Positions 22,240 to 31,784 of a stretch of 64,000 bases of DNA are shown here, piece after piece (positions within the stretch are counted from its first letter, which is position 1; each line of letters starts with the position of its first letter). Under the pieces are notes generated by a model, which was given only the letters and a program-made list of their open reading frames with translations, searched no databases and was not told the DNA's origin. Source of the DNA: Nilaparvata lugens (lineage: Eukaryota; Arthropoda; Insecta; Hemiptera; Delphacidae). Made by a program: the position numbers and the translations under genes. The stretch spans positions 50,595,994-50,659,993 of the forward strand of contig NC_052505.1 in NCBI RefSeq assembly GCF_014356525.2, written 5' to 3'.

Positions 22240-22780
22240 TCATGAATAATTCTATAGTCTGATTTTTACGGTAATATTGGCGTATGAAGGAGGCTCCTTT
22301 TTCCTTCTATATTATCCTTGAAATGCAAAATTTCCAAAAACCTTGTATATACGTCGACGCGCAATTTAAAAAGGAACATACCTGTCAAATTTCATGAAAA
22401 TCTATTACCGCGTTTCGCCGTAAATGCGCAACATAAAAACATATAAACATTTAAACCTTAAGAGAAATGCCAAACCGTCGACTTGAATCTTAAGGTGCGT
22501 ACAGACTTTCGCTCTGCTCCGCAACCGAACGTCACTCCAGCAGAGCGATTGATGATCGACCGGCGAGCAACAGTGGTTCGACCGGGGAACGCGAGAAGAT
22601 CTTACATCTTCCGTAACGTTCATGATGGGTGCGCGGGCGGAGCGACTGTGGTACGATGGAGGAACGAGGGCGGTACAAGGGCGGTACGAAGGCGGAGCGT
22701 GCTCGGTGCGCGTTGGAAGTGCATATTATGTGTACGCAGCTTTAGACCTCACTTCGCTCGGTCAAATATAAGATGTCCTT
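22240..22780 (-). mobile_element. Dispersed repeat family 2 (minus strand), interrupted by a MITE
   Basis: Reverse complement of the repeat at 32846-34092. The block GGAGCCTCCTTCATACGCC (as its inverse), the ACGGCGAAACGCGG block and the ATGTTTAAATG repeats are all visible. It is interrupted between 22492 and 22742 by a short inverted-repeat element and then resumes with GACCTCACTTCGCTCGGTC. The uninterrupted version at 32860-32885 proves the empty site. Confidence 0.75.
22493..22741. mobile_element. GC-rich 249 bp MITE with TTA duplication (PIF/Harbinger-like)
   Basis: The ends are AGGTGCGTACAG and, inverted from the right, AGCTGCGTACAC. The element is flanked by TTA on both sides (22490-22492 and 22742-22744). 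The empty site is visible in the related repeat at 32.87 kb, where the flanks join with a single TTA. The interior is unusually GC-rich for this window, with GCGGAGCG and GGCGGTAC motifs. The open frame reading through it is not a gene. TTA duplication and the terminal pattern fit a PIF/Harbinger-type MITE. Confidence 0.8.
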
Positions 22781-23023
22781 CAGATTGGAGGTTCTTGATA
22801 TAAAAATTCGATTGTACATGGCCTCATTCCTGGGAAAACTCACTGTAGTACATGAAAAGGATGATAATAATTATTCATCCTTGGACAAACAACTGATAAT
22901 TTCGTCGCCTGTCGATAACTGAAGATCTGAGTGAGTGTGTAGGAGTGAGTCAGAATTATTATTAAGTTCTGCTGTTGAACTATTGTAATCAATCAGCTGA
23001 TCTCACGAGAAGTATTATCTGGC

Positions 23024-23656
23024 AATTGTAGATAAATCGACTGAACATATCTGATTTGTTGACAGACCAACTATATGATTTTATTCAAGATCCATTATTT
23101 TATTATTTAAATTGAAGTACCTATATAAAAATCTTCAAAGTAAATCATTATTTTTAAGTTTTAAGTGATTAGTGAGTGTTATTCTGTTATTCAATTTGGT
23201 TTGTTAAAATATAAATTTGAACTTTTCTGTTTTCAAATGTTAGGACTGAAAATCGGACTAATTCAAAAGTGTAGGAACATAACCTAATTTTTGGACTACC
23301 GTATTTATAGTGTATACATCAAAATTCGGGGAAGAAACAATTGTAGATAAATCGACTAAACATATCTGATTTGTTGACAGACCAACTATATGATTTTATT
23401 CAAGATCCATTATTTTATTATTTAAATTGAAGTACCCATATAAAAATCTTCAAAGTAGGCTAAATCATTATTTTTAAGCTTTAAGTGATTAGTGAGTGTT
23501 ATTCTGTTATTTAATTTGGCTTGTAAAAATATAAATTTGAACTTTTCTGTTTTCAAATGTTTGGACTGAAAATCGGACTTAAATTCAAAAGTGTAGGAAC
23601 ATAACCTAATTTTTGGACTACCGTATTTATAGTGTATACATCAAAATTCGGGGAAG
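23024..23656 (+). repeat. Direct tandem duplication of about 315 bp
   Basis: 23024-23338 is repeated at 23339-23656 with only scattered substitutions and small indels. Each unit begins AATTGTAGATAAATCGACT and ends ATCAAAATTCGGGGAAGAA. Duplication inside one copy of a dispersed repeat suggests slippage or unequal exchange after insertion. Confidence 0.85.
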
Positions 23657-23665
23657 AACCAGTGG

Positions 23666-24146
23666 CTAAAGTGCACGTCCAGTGCCAACATACCTGTCAT
23701 AAAATTTTTGGTTGGGATCGATTTAGTACCGTATGTTATTTTGTGCACAAAATCACAAAAATTAAACGGCGTTCACTATTGTTTTTAAAATAAACTGAGT
23801 TCAAAGTAGCACAACTTTACATGCATTTAACCTATAAGTAGCAACCATAAGTAGCTTAAGTAGCTAAGGTTAGGAAAAGCTGTAGGTTAGGAAAGCTTAG
23901 GTTAGGAAAAGCTTTGGGTTAGGAAAACTCAGATTAGGTATATCACAATTTGATGATTTCAATAATCAAAATGGCTGCTACTCATAGGTTAAATGCATGT
24001 AAAGTTGTGCTACTTTGAACTTAGTTTATTTTAAAAACAATAGTGACCGCCGTTTAATTTTTGTGATTTTGTGCTCAAAATAACATATTAAATCGATCCA
24101 AACCAAAAAATTGATGACAGGTATGTTGCACTGGACGAGCACTTAC
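23666..24146. mobile_element. Fold-back element with about 170 bp arms
   Basis: The left arm (from AAGTGCACGTCCAGTGCC through CACAACTTTACATGCATTTAACC) is matched in inverse by the right arm (GGTTAAATGCATGTAAAG through GTTGCACTGGACGAGCACTT). The loop contains several GGTTAGGAAAAGCT units. It sits inside a Helitron-like repeat close to that repeat's 3' end. No coding capacity. Confidence 0.75.
23863..23940 (+). repeat. Short degenerate repeat with TTAGG motifs
   Basis: About five imperfect 14-18 base units of the type GGTTAGGAAAAGCT lie in the loop of the fold-back element. TTAGG is the common insect telomere repeat, but here it is spaced by AAAAGCT, so this is a minisatellite rather than telomeric DNA. 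Confidence 0.6.
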
Positions 24147-24290
24147 ACCGAAACAGTTTTGGCTGTGCCCGTTGGTCCTTCCCCAATCATTTGAAAGAAT
24201 TGTGTTCTGTGTATCAATAAATACATATAAACTATGCTCTATGCTTCTATGTTTTTCACTCCAGAGCAAAGCTCGGTGCCCCAATATTAT

Positions 24291-25240
24291 TCATGAACAG
24301 AGATGTATTTCAATGCATATTAAATTGGTAACTCTACTTAAAATGATAGAAGGATTGAGTACAAGTGCATTTGTATTAAAGTACAGATAGAAACATTGAA
24401 CACTGTCTAGGTAATATACAGCTCGCTGTTATAACATGAATCTGATATGACAAGCATTGAATCTGTCACTTTATATGAAAGCAACAATGTCGTCTCCCCT
24501 GTAACTTTGGCTCAAGCTCTGTTTGCATGATTCAAACAGGGCTGCTGAGATCAAGTTGAACTCGCTTTGCTACTTTAACCTTCCAAGCTCAATAGCTTTA
24601 TGATGTGTCAGTTACCAGTCAAGTATTGAAGTTGAACTACCCAGTAATTTGATATTGCTCTTGAAGCCATGCACTCTCATCTACTATTCTGTTCTCTAAA
24701 GTCATGTTTTTCCTTGTAATATCATGCTCTTGTAAGGGAAGCTTTTAAACTGCGTGACTATCATATCAATCCATGTGGAAAGCAATCCAGGTTATGATGA
24801 ATTCAGATTGTACCTCTCAAGGATTTCAATTCTCCAATCTGAAAACTTCCAAACATCATTATATTCAGATCATTTCCAGATCTTGGAAACCTGTCTTTCC
24901 TTCGATTGATGTAATGTACAGTATTAGTTTGCTTCTCCTTCAACAAGCATCAATTTGAGAAATTCCGTGAATAACGAATCATTCAATCTTTCAAAAGATA
25001 TAACGTTTCAGAGTAGAATGAACGCAAACTTTTATCAATTTTGAAGTGCGTTTTCATTCTTCAGTTAGAATTGGAAAAACAAATGTTTATTAGTTTAAAC
25101 GTATATCTGATATGAAAAATTTTGTTGATGATCGACAAGAACTTCCTTGTCTGTTCCAATCTTTGTTGTACATCATTGAAGGGTTTGGTTTGAGTATAAA
25201 TTGAAATATTATTCACAAATAATCAAACGGATTGTTTAAG
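24291..25240. other. Spacer upstream of LINE, nothing recognised
   Basis: AT-rich with short open frames only. The part next to 25250 could be the 5' untranslated region of the LINE that follows, but I cannot place its start. Confidence 0.35.
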
Positions 25241-25249
25241 ATATTGTGT

Positions 25250-27838
25250 TTTCATTCTATTGTCGACATTGGGGACAGTGCATTGCTTCCATAATCCGTC
25301 TTGTGTCCTCTTCAATCTACAATGCGTCTTCACAATCAAAAGAATTGCATCCAAGAAAAAAGCCGTTACCATCTATAGCAACCCGAAGATGTGTGCCTCC
25401 ACGTTGGTGCGGATGGATAACACTTACTCCCATGAAGAGTAGTACGGAGTAAGTCAACTGAAACGAAACAATCAAGGGTGGACAGCTCTCTTGAGCCGTG
25501 GTGAAGGCAAGCTGTCTAGGAGAAGGTAACTATAAAAAAATCCTTGGTCCTCCTGGTTGGGGGTTGGTCGAAGTGTTAACTGTTCTTCACCGTATAAACT
25601 CATACACAGCAGCCTCGAACGGATCGGATTTCAGGAAAAACAAAAAGGCAAGCAGAAAACGTAATGTTTTGGTATTTGGAACATGGAATTTGAGGACAAT
25701 GTTGAGAGCAGGAAAGATGAATGTAATTTCTGAAGAAATATTGAAATACAAGTTTCATTTAGTTACATTGCAAGAGGTGAGATGGAAAGGCCAAGGAAGA
25801 ATTGATAGAAGCAACTACTCTCTCCTGTATAGTGGTCCTGAGCTACGAACTGGGATGTTCGGAACAGGGTTCATTGTGGCTAAGAAGCTGAGAGTAGCCC
25901 TGATGGATTTCGAAACATTGAATGAGAGAATGTGTCGCGTACGCCCTAAGAGGAAATTTAGAATTGGTTCTGTTATTCCAGTCCATGCTTCCACAAACGA
26001 GAAAAATATTGCTGACGAAGAAGTATTCTATGAACAATTGGAAGCAGTATGTGCTGAAATATCTAAATATGATCAATTGATCATTATGGGGGATTTCAAT
26101 GCCCAGATTGGAAGGAAAGTTACTTACAGAAAGTGGCAGGGTAGTATACTCTGCATGAAAAAACAAATGAGAATGAGTTTCTTCTTGGTCAGTTTACCAT
26201 CAGAAATGACAAGCAAATTAAGAGCACTCAATTCCCGCATAAGATTATTCATCTTGGAACTTGGAAATCACCAGATGCAACACCAATCAATCAGATTGAT
26301 CACGTGATAGTTGACTCCCGTAATGCATCATCAATTATTATTGATGTAAGAAGCTGTAGGGGGCCTAATTGTGATTGACCATTTCATTGAGAAGACAGTA
26401 GTGAGACAGAGGCTGTCAATGGCGTGTAAACAGAAGGTTATGCCTATAAGATGGGATGTTGGAAAGCTAAAGAGTGAAAGAGTCTGTAGTGTATACCTCA
26501 TATTGATACAGGAAAAAACTTTGAACTCTTCAGAAACAGATGGTGTTGAAGAAGTATAGATAAAGCTAGCCAATGGCCTGAAGGAAGCAGCAAATGAAGC
26601 AATTGGTCAGAAAAGATGGAAAAGGAATGATGGATGGTACGATAATGAGTGCAGGGAATCAAAGAGGAAAATGAAGCCAAAGCTCGAATGATACAACGAA
26701 AAACAAGAAGAAATTATGAAGATTACAAGGAAAAACGCAGAATTGCCAATAGAACATGCAGGGCAAAGAAAAGAGACGCATTGAACAAACAGTTAGAAGA
26801 AATTGAAAGCTTATATAAACAGAACGGGACGTAAAAGTTCTATAGAGCGATGGAAAAAATAAATGAAGAATATAGACCATGAATTATTTCCAGCAAAGAC
26901 AAAAAAGGGAGAGTTGTGAATGGAGAGGATAATATCATGGAGAGATGGGCAGGGCATTTCAGAGAACTTAACAATAACAATTATCAATGAAGAGAATGTA
27001 CATGAAGGAACAGGGGAGCCACATAGTAATGAAGCGGAGTTTGTTGCAGGGCCAACATTAGAGGAGTCAGGAATGGCTGTGAAGCACCTAAAGAATGAAA
27101 AGGCAAGTGGCCAAAATAATATATCGGCAGAAATGATAGATTATGGTGATCATAACACAGTCAAGAGAATACATGAGCTGATTAGTATGATATGGAGAGA
27201 TGAAACTATGCCTCAAAATTGGAACATAGTTATAATATGTCCAATTTATAAAAAATGCGATAAACTGGATTGTAATAATTATCGTGGAATAACTCTTCTC
27301 AGTGTAGCTTTTAAAGTTTTATCAAGTATTCTTAACAATAGAATTAAGGCCTACACAGAACAAGTGCTTTGAGAATATCAATTCGGGCTCCGACCAGGAA
27401 GAGCAACAGCAGATCAAATATTTACAATCAGGCAAATTGCAGAAAAGTTTTATGAGCATGACCTGGATTTACGTATTTTTTCATCGACTTCAAGCAAGCC
27501 TTCGAAAGCATAAAAAGAAGTTAGCTATGGAAAACATTGGAGCAATACGCCTTACCAAAAAAGCTGATTATTCTAGCTAAAATGACAATGAGTAAGACTG
27601 CAGAAAAGGTCAAAATTGGTCATAGAAAGAGCGGCGCTTTTGAATTTAACACAGGTATCAAACAAGGCGATGGACTATCTGCAATTCTATTCAATATTGC
27701 ATTGCATAGAGCTATTGAAGGAATAGACAGGGGAAATATTTCCCATCGAATGTATCAGGTATGTGCATATGTGGACGATGTAGCAATAATTGCTAGAAGG
27801 AAAGTTGTCCTGCAGGGAACGTATTTGTTGCAAGAGAG
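25250..27838 (+). mobile_element. Decayed non-LTR retrotransposon (RTE-like LINE), 3' end lost
   Basis: An endonuclease-reverse transcriptase element reading on the plus strand. Its coding sequence is broken into several frames: endonuclease at 25498-26307, linker at 26308-26880, then reverse transcriptase at 26920-27850. At 27838 it stops abruptly at the (TTGA)n tail of a LINE on the opposite strand. The rest of its reverse transcriptase C-terminus and its 3' end are not found on the far side, at 31.4 kb. The endonuclease and RT motifs resemble the RTE-type 'craniofacial development protein 2-like' endonuclease-RTs that are common in arthropod genomes. Confidence 0.7.
25498..26307 (+). pseudogene. 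LINE AP-endonuclease domain
   Basis: This open stretch of 269 codons encodes an APE-type endonuclease that would nick target DNA for retrotransposition. Residues 61-67 read GTWNLRT (catalytic Asn), 91-96 LQEVRW (catalytic Glu) and 197-205 MGDFNAQIG (catalytic Asp/Asn). The first 50 or so residues have no clear family match and the true start is unknown. The frame ends at 26307, before the C-terminal histidine motif. The text continues in another frame, with an [14 protein letters not shown] piece just before and after the stop. It is therefore frameshifted and presumed dead. Confidence 0.75.
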
Positions 27839-27850
27839 ATTGATTGATTG
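26920..27850 (+). pseudogene. LINE reverse transcriptase domain, frameshifted
   Basis: The first frame (26920-27372, 150 codons) holds the RT fingers: KASGQNNISAEM, IVIICPIYKK and NNYRGITLLSVAFKVL. After a stop, YQFGLRPGRATADQIF appears at about 27376 and the palm follows in damaged form. The frame from 27537 carries motif B (GIKQGDGLSAILFN, residues 40-53) and motif C with the catalytic pair (AYVDD, residues 77-81). The motif A region (about 27470-27500) is frameshifted. The reading ends where the neighbouring minus-strand LINE begins. The element cannot encode an active enzyme. Confidence 0.75.
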
Positions 27851-27860
27851 ATTGATTGAG

Positions 27861-28461
27861 TACTTTATTTATGTAGATTACAATATATACTGGCTTATAC
27901 ACTTATATACAATAGCTTACAATACAGCAAAATTATAGATGAGTTTACATAATATAGACTAAGAAAATAATTATTGAAAGTATATGATATGAAAAAGTAA
28001 TTTGTAATATAATAACTATAGATAATTATATTGTTATGCATCTACATAAATTGGCGGAGCTTTGGACATATCAATGTCCATTCTTTGGAAAGAATATTAA
28101 AAATATCCTCCCCACTAACTCTCTATCAAAACGTTAATTTAATTAATTAGACTAAGGATTTATTTATTAATGGTAATTTTGTAAAGGTTTTAATTAATAT
28201 AAATATTTAAGAGAAAAAAAGCGGAAAATTGATAGAATAAAATAATTATATAGGTAGATAAGATCAAATTATTGATTAATAAAATGAAGTAGGCTGAAAG
28301 TAGTAAGGGTAATCAACTTTCAGTAATATACAGCAGTATGCAGTGGATAATTAAAAAAAAAACATGAGTTTATATAATACATATATACACAATTCATTCT
28401 ATAACAGGTTTAAAGGTTTGTATTTGTTGGATGGGTGGGGGATGGTTGTCATGTGATCGTT
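27861..28461 (-). other. 3' untranslated region of the minus-strand LINE
   Basis: Lies between the end of the reverse transcriptase frame at 28462 and the TCAA-repeat tail. It is AT-rich and has no open frame of interest. The sequence next to the tail contains the polyadenylation signal. Confidence 0.6.
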
Positions 28462-29634
28462 CTAGGGCCAGACAGTTTTAGTCATTTGTTCCAAAAGATA
28501 TTTTTTTAAAGTCAGGATGAAGCTCGCTCGGCTCTCGATGGACCTGATAGAAACAGGAAGTGCATTCCATGCACGACCTGCACTGACTAAGAAGGATTTT
28601 GTGAAAATAGTAGTTCGATGATTGGGTATCCTTAAAGTACTTTCTCCGGTTCTAGTATGTGAAGCATCTATCCTCCTACCTTCAGAGACAAATTTGAAAT
28701 TATCTTTAAAATAATTCGGATTACCGTATTTCAAGATATCTCTAACAAGCTTGACTATTCGAAAAAGCCTTTGATCGGGAAGCTTTAATGTTGAACTAGC
28801 AATGTGGGCTGGGGTGATATGATCATGGCGTTGGAGAGAGTAGATGAAACGTAGACAATAATTTTGGCAACGCTGTAGTTTATCATTCAGAGTGACTTGC
28901 ATATCGTTAAGAACAGAATTACAATACATTAAATGTGGGAAGATGAGAGATTGAACCAATAATAATTTAATGTTTCTAGGGAGAATATCGTGCATTTTCT
29001 TCAATGCATGCATGGCTGAGAATACCTTTTTACAAGTTTTGTTCACTTGTTCTGACCAGTCAAGAGTATTTTTCATAATAATGCCTAAATTTTTAACTGA
29101 GCTACAGTAAGGAATGTCATTACCGTCTACACTAATTTTGTGAATCGATTCAAGGTCAATATTGTTTATAAGACGAGAATATCCAATTATAATGGGTTGT
29201 GTTTTGATGGGATTAAGCTTAAGGCCATTTTTCTTTGTCCATTCCACTATCGAATTGATATCCTGATTCATTATTCCAACTGTTTCATTAATTTTTGTTA
29301 TGGGACAGCTTAAATATATTTGAAGGTCGTCTGCATAAGTATGAAAACTGGAGAATTTGATAATGGAAGAAAGGTCATTAGCATACAAAGTGAAGAGGAG
29401 AGGGCCTAAAATTGAACCTTGTGGTACTCCATGCATAACGTTTTTCCAAGTAGACTTATTGTCACCGACAGATACACATTGTTTCCTACCTAATAGATAG
29501 GATTCAAACCAAACCAACGAGTTGTGACTGAAACCAAGAATAGCCAACTTATTCAGAAGGACTGTATGATCAACAGTATCGAATGCTTTAGAAAAATCAA
29601 ATAGGGTGAGAATGGTGCATTTTCTTTGGTCCAT
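28462..29634 (-). CDS. LINE reverse transcriptase, palm/thumb and C-terminal part
   Basis: 390 open codons. Motif A reads LFDFSKAFDTVDH (residues 11-23), motif B GVPQGSILGPLLF (69-81), and motif C YADDLQIY (100-107), which carries the catalytic Asp pair. Motif D and the thumb follow (KNGLKLNPIKTQ, VKNLGIIM). The C-terminal region has the usual ILPRNIKLLLVQSLIFPHL and IESRASF segments before the stop. All catalytic residues visible here are intact. The domain begins upstream, in the frame ending at 29742, separated by one frameshift, so the first Met listed is internal. Protein role: target-primed reverse transcription of the LINE RNA. Confidence 0.85.
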   Translation of the reverse strand: MDQRKCTILTLFDFSKAFDTVDHTVLLNKLAILGFSHNSLVWFESYLLGRKQCVSVGDNKSTWKNVMHGVPQGSILGPLLFTLYANDLSSIIKFSSFHTYADDLQIYLSCPITKINETVGIMNQDINSIVEWTKKNGLKLNPIKTQPIIIGYSRLINNIDLESIHKISVDGNDIPYCSSVKNLGIIMKNTLDWSEQVNKTCKKVFSAMHALKKMHDILPRNIKLLLVQSLIFPHLMYCNSVLNDMQVTLNDKLQRCQNYCLRFIYSLQRHDHITPAHIASSTLKLPDQRLFRIVKLVRDILKYGNPNYFKDNFKFVSEGRRIDASHTRTGESTLRIPNHRTTIFTKSFLVSAGRAWNALPVSIRSIESRASFILTLKKYLLEQMTKTVWP

Positions 29635-29741
29635 AGCTAACCTTATATCATCAGTGACACGAAGCAGAGCTGTCTCAGTTGAATGGAATTTTCTAAAGCC
29701 TGATTGAAAGTTATGAAGCTTACTATTGTTGTCTAGAAATT

Positions 29742-30524
29742 TTACACTTGAGCATGAATGAGTCTTTCTAGCACTTTGGACAATGCAGGTAAAATACTGA
29801 TTGGTCTAAAATCCTCAACTTTATTGGGTGATGGAACTTTATTTAGAGGGCAAACCAGAGCAAACTTCCAGTTTTCAGGGAAAATGCCTTCTTCAAGTGA
29901 CTTGTTGAAAATATATGTAATGGTTGGTAAAACAGCAAATAACATCTTCTTGATAAATTTAATAGGAATTTTGTCCACACCCGTAGCATTACTATGAATA
30001 CGTTGAATTGCTCTGAAAGTGTCTTCTTCTGAGATTGGATGGAAATGAAATTGATCAGTAATTGATAAATCCAAGTTTGTAACCTGCTCTTCAAGATCAT
30101 CTATATGATTAGCAATGACAATTTCGTCGCATTGGTTAGAGTGTGAAACGAAATGGTCATTTATATTGTTCAATGGTAAGTCAATTTGTGGATTCGATTT
30201 CTGTTTGCCAAGCCCGAATTCTTTTATTCCCTGCCAAAGTGATCTAGAGTCTTGTCTATTGTTTGTCATAAACGAATTCAAGTACCTAATCTTTGAGTTC
30301 CAAAATTCCTGTTTAACTCTATTTCTAAGGCTCCTATACTCTATCAAACTGTCCAAGTCAAATGTCTTTTTAAATTTTCTATGTGCTTTGTCTCTACGTC
30401 CCATCATCTTAAGTATGTCTTCAGTCATCCACGGTACTCGGCGTTTTCTATTAATCCTCCTTGTCACATAAGGTGCATGTTTGTCATACAGAGTCAACGT
30501 CCAATTCTCGAAAGTCTTGACCAT
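29742..30524 (-). CDS. LINE reverse transcriptase, linker and fingers part
   Basis: 260 codons linking endonuclease to palm. After a basic linker (YVTRRINRKRRVPWMT) come the RT fingers: ATGVDKIPIKFIKKM, FPENWKFALVCPLNK, and EDFRPISILPALSKVLE near the end. The frame stops at a single-base shift after LIHAQV; the text then continues in the next frame with FLDNNSKLHNFQSGFR, which is the expected QSGFR segment. It is preceded by another single frameshift from the endonuclease frame. It is part of one broken ORF2, not a separate gene. Confidence 0.85.
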   Translation of the reverse strand: MVKTFENWTLTLYDKHAPYVTRRINRKRRVPWMTEDILKMMGRRDKAHRKFKKTFDLDSLIEYRSLRNRVKQEFWNSKIRYLNSFMTNNRQDSRSLWQGIKEFGLGKQKSNPQIDLPLNNINDHFVSHSNQCDEIVIANHIDDLEEQVTNLDLSITDQFHFHPISEEDTFRAIQRIHSNATGVDKIPIKFIKKMLFAVLPTITYIFNKSLEEGIFPENWKFALVCPLNKVPSPNKVEDFRPISILPALSKVLERLIHAQV

Positions 30525-31351
30525 GTCATCAACTGAGGGTAACGCTTCAATTTGATGCCATATGGAGTCTGAGCCACATCAGTCAGGAATGCGGCTTCAT
30601 CAAAGTTTTTGAAGTCTCTATAAGTGATAATTTTCTGTTCTGGCTTAGGTATCTTATGGGAAAGAACACAGTAGGTCAAATCATGTCCAGAAATAGCTGG
30701 GACTGGGATTTGGCCTGCTTGAACAACCTCGTTAGGATCACTAACAATGAAAAGGTCAATGAGTGTGTCAGATTCATTAGTATGATGAGTTGGATCGAGA
30801 GGTAAAATAGTCATGTTTAGGCATTGGAAAATAGTAGTCAGTTGAAAGTAGTCAAAGTTACGATTTGTCATGTTCAAGTCGGTGTTCATATCCCCCATAA
30901 CTAGTATACGGCTATAACAAGGCATAAGAGAAAGCAAGGCATTTTCGAAATCTGTAAAATGACCTATTTTTGGTGGGCGATAACAGATACCAACGAGTAA
31001 TTTATCAGTACTAGATAAGGATAATTCAAGTAGCATAAACTCTGGTCTGGAACAATACTCTTGTTTAGATGTGATTAAAACTTTTGTTTTGATACCATCT
31101 TTCACATAAATTGCTACACCCCCACAAGCTTTATTTAATCTATCATTCCAGAAAAGATTATATCCAGGTAATGCAACAAAATTTGATGAAATACTAGGCT
31201 TCAAAAATGATTCGGAAATTCCAATTCTATTGAAGTCCTGAAAACGGAAGATTGCTCTGAGTTCATCAATGTGGCAGCTGAGGGATTGGACGTTAAGGTG
31301 AGCAGCCTTGAAAAGTTTTTTGGAAGAGTGGAGCTTATTTGCTAGAAACAT
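30494..31351 (-). CDS. LINE AP-endonuclease domain of ORF2
   Basis: 285 codons, of which about the first 265 are in the authentic frame. HLNVQSL (residues 18-24) has the catalytic Asn, ISESFL (45-50) the Glu, CYRPP (123-127) and MGDMNTD (152-158) the Asp/Asn, and SGHDLTY (221-227) the catalytic His. About 20 codons before its stop the true frame shifts to the next one (EALPSVDDMVKTFENW). The Met at 31351 is plausible as a start but lies within a 70 bp direct duplication, so the real start could be further upstream. Its product would nick chromosomal DNA during insertion. Confidence 0.85.
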   Translation of the reverse strand: MFLANKLHSSKKLFKAAHLNVQSLSCHIDELRAIFRFQDFNRIGISESFLKPSISSNFVALPGYNLFWNDRLNKACGGVAIYVKDGIKTKVLITSKQEYCSRPEFMLLELSLSSTDKLLVGICYRPPKIGHFTDFENALLSLMPCYSRILVMGDMNTDLNMTNRNFDYFQLTTIFQCLNMTILPLDPTHHTNESDTLIDLFIVSDPNEVVQAGQIPVPAISGHDLTYCVLSHKIPKPEQKIITYRDFKNFDEAAFLTDVAQTPYGIKLKRYPQLMTWSRLSRIGR

Positions 31352-31443
31352 ACCTGCGTCATTATTATTGTGTCGTTAAGGTGAGCAGCCTTGAAAAGTT
31401 TTTTGGAAAAGTGGAGCTTATTTGCTAGAAACATACCTGCGTC
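31291..31443. repeat. 70 bp direct duplication at the 5' edge of the LINE
   Basis: 31291-31360 and 31374-31443 are the same 70 bases apart from one substitution (GGAAGAGTGG versus GGAAAAGTGG), separated by 13 bases. The unit spans the presumed start of the endonuclease frame. It may be a by-product of 5'-end joining during LINE integration. Confidence 0.8.
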
Positions 31444-31780
31444 TAGTTATAATGATTATTGAAATAATCATACCTACTTGAGGGCGAGCGAGCTGACGTG
31501 TCAGTGAGAGGCATCATGGAAGCAGCAGACCAATCGTGAACCGACCTCAGAACGACACATGACGGGGAAAATGGGGATGAAACTGATAAAACTTAACCTA
31601 AATGAAAAAGTCTCTTGATTCGAGTGCATCCTGTATGCCTTGACAGTTCGGCTCTCTTCACTATTTTAAAAACACTAGTTCAAAAAATCCACTAAACACA
31701 TCAATAAGATGTAGATGTTGTGATCTGTGGAGTTACGGTGATGAATAATCCTAATGGTGAATAAGATGAAGATTGAGGAA
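31444..31780. other. Unassigned segment next to LINE 5' edge
   Basis: Mixed base composition with a short inverted stretch (AATGATTATTGAAATAATCAT near 31450). It could be LINE 5' untranslated sequence or flank. I see no open frame with a motif. Confidence 0.3.
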
Positions 31781-31784
31781 GAAC

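Larger units (their letters stand above)
22785..24290 (+). mobile_element. Helitron-like repeat, family 1, copy iii, with internal duplication and insertion
   Basis: It carries the family-1 conserved blocks (TGGCCTCATTCCTGGG, ATTCATCCTTGG) and ends near 24265-24290 with GCAAAGCTCGGTGCCCC. Inside are a 315 bp tandem duplication (23024-23656) and a fold-back element (23666-24146). The copy at 39770-40465 lacks both and shows the original layout. Confidence 0.6.
27839..31360 (-). mobile_element. Nearly intact Jockey/CR1-type LINE (minus strand)
   Basis: On the minus strand it runs from about 31360 (endonuclease start) to a 3' tail of TCAA repeats at 27839-27860, with an AATAAA-type signal just before the tail (inverse at 27864-27871). 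The coding region has only two frameshifts (about 30565 and 29745) and is otherwise open for about 950 codons, so it is much younger than the LINE it cuts at 27838. A short direct duplication lies at its 5' edge (31291-31443). A first ORF (gag-like) is not seen, so it is 5'-truncated or its ORF1 lies in the unassigned 31.4-31.7 kb. Confidence 0.8.

Noticed and set aside
23863..23940. Interstitial telomere repeat
   Set aside because: TTAGG occurs but is separated by AAAAGCT. There is no uninterrupted (TTAGG)n.
29758..30471. Plus-strand open frames of 79 and 118 codons
   Set aside because: Antisense shadows of the minus-strand LINE reverse transcriptase.
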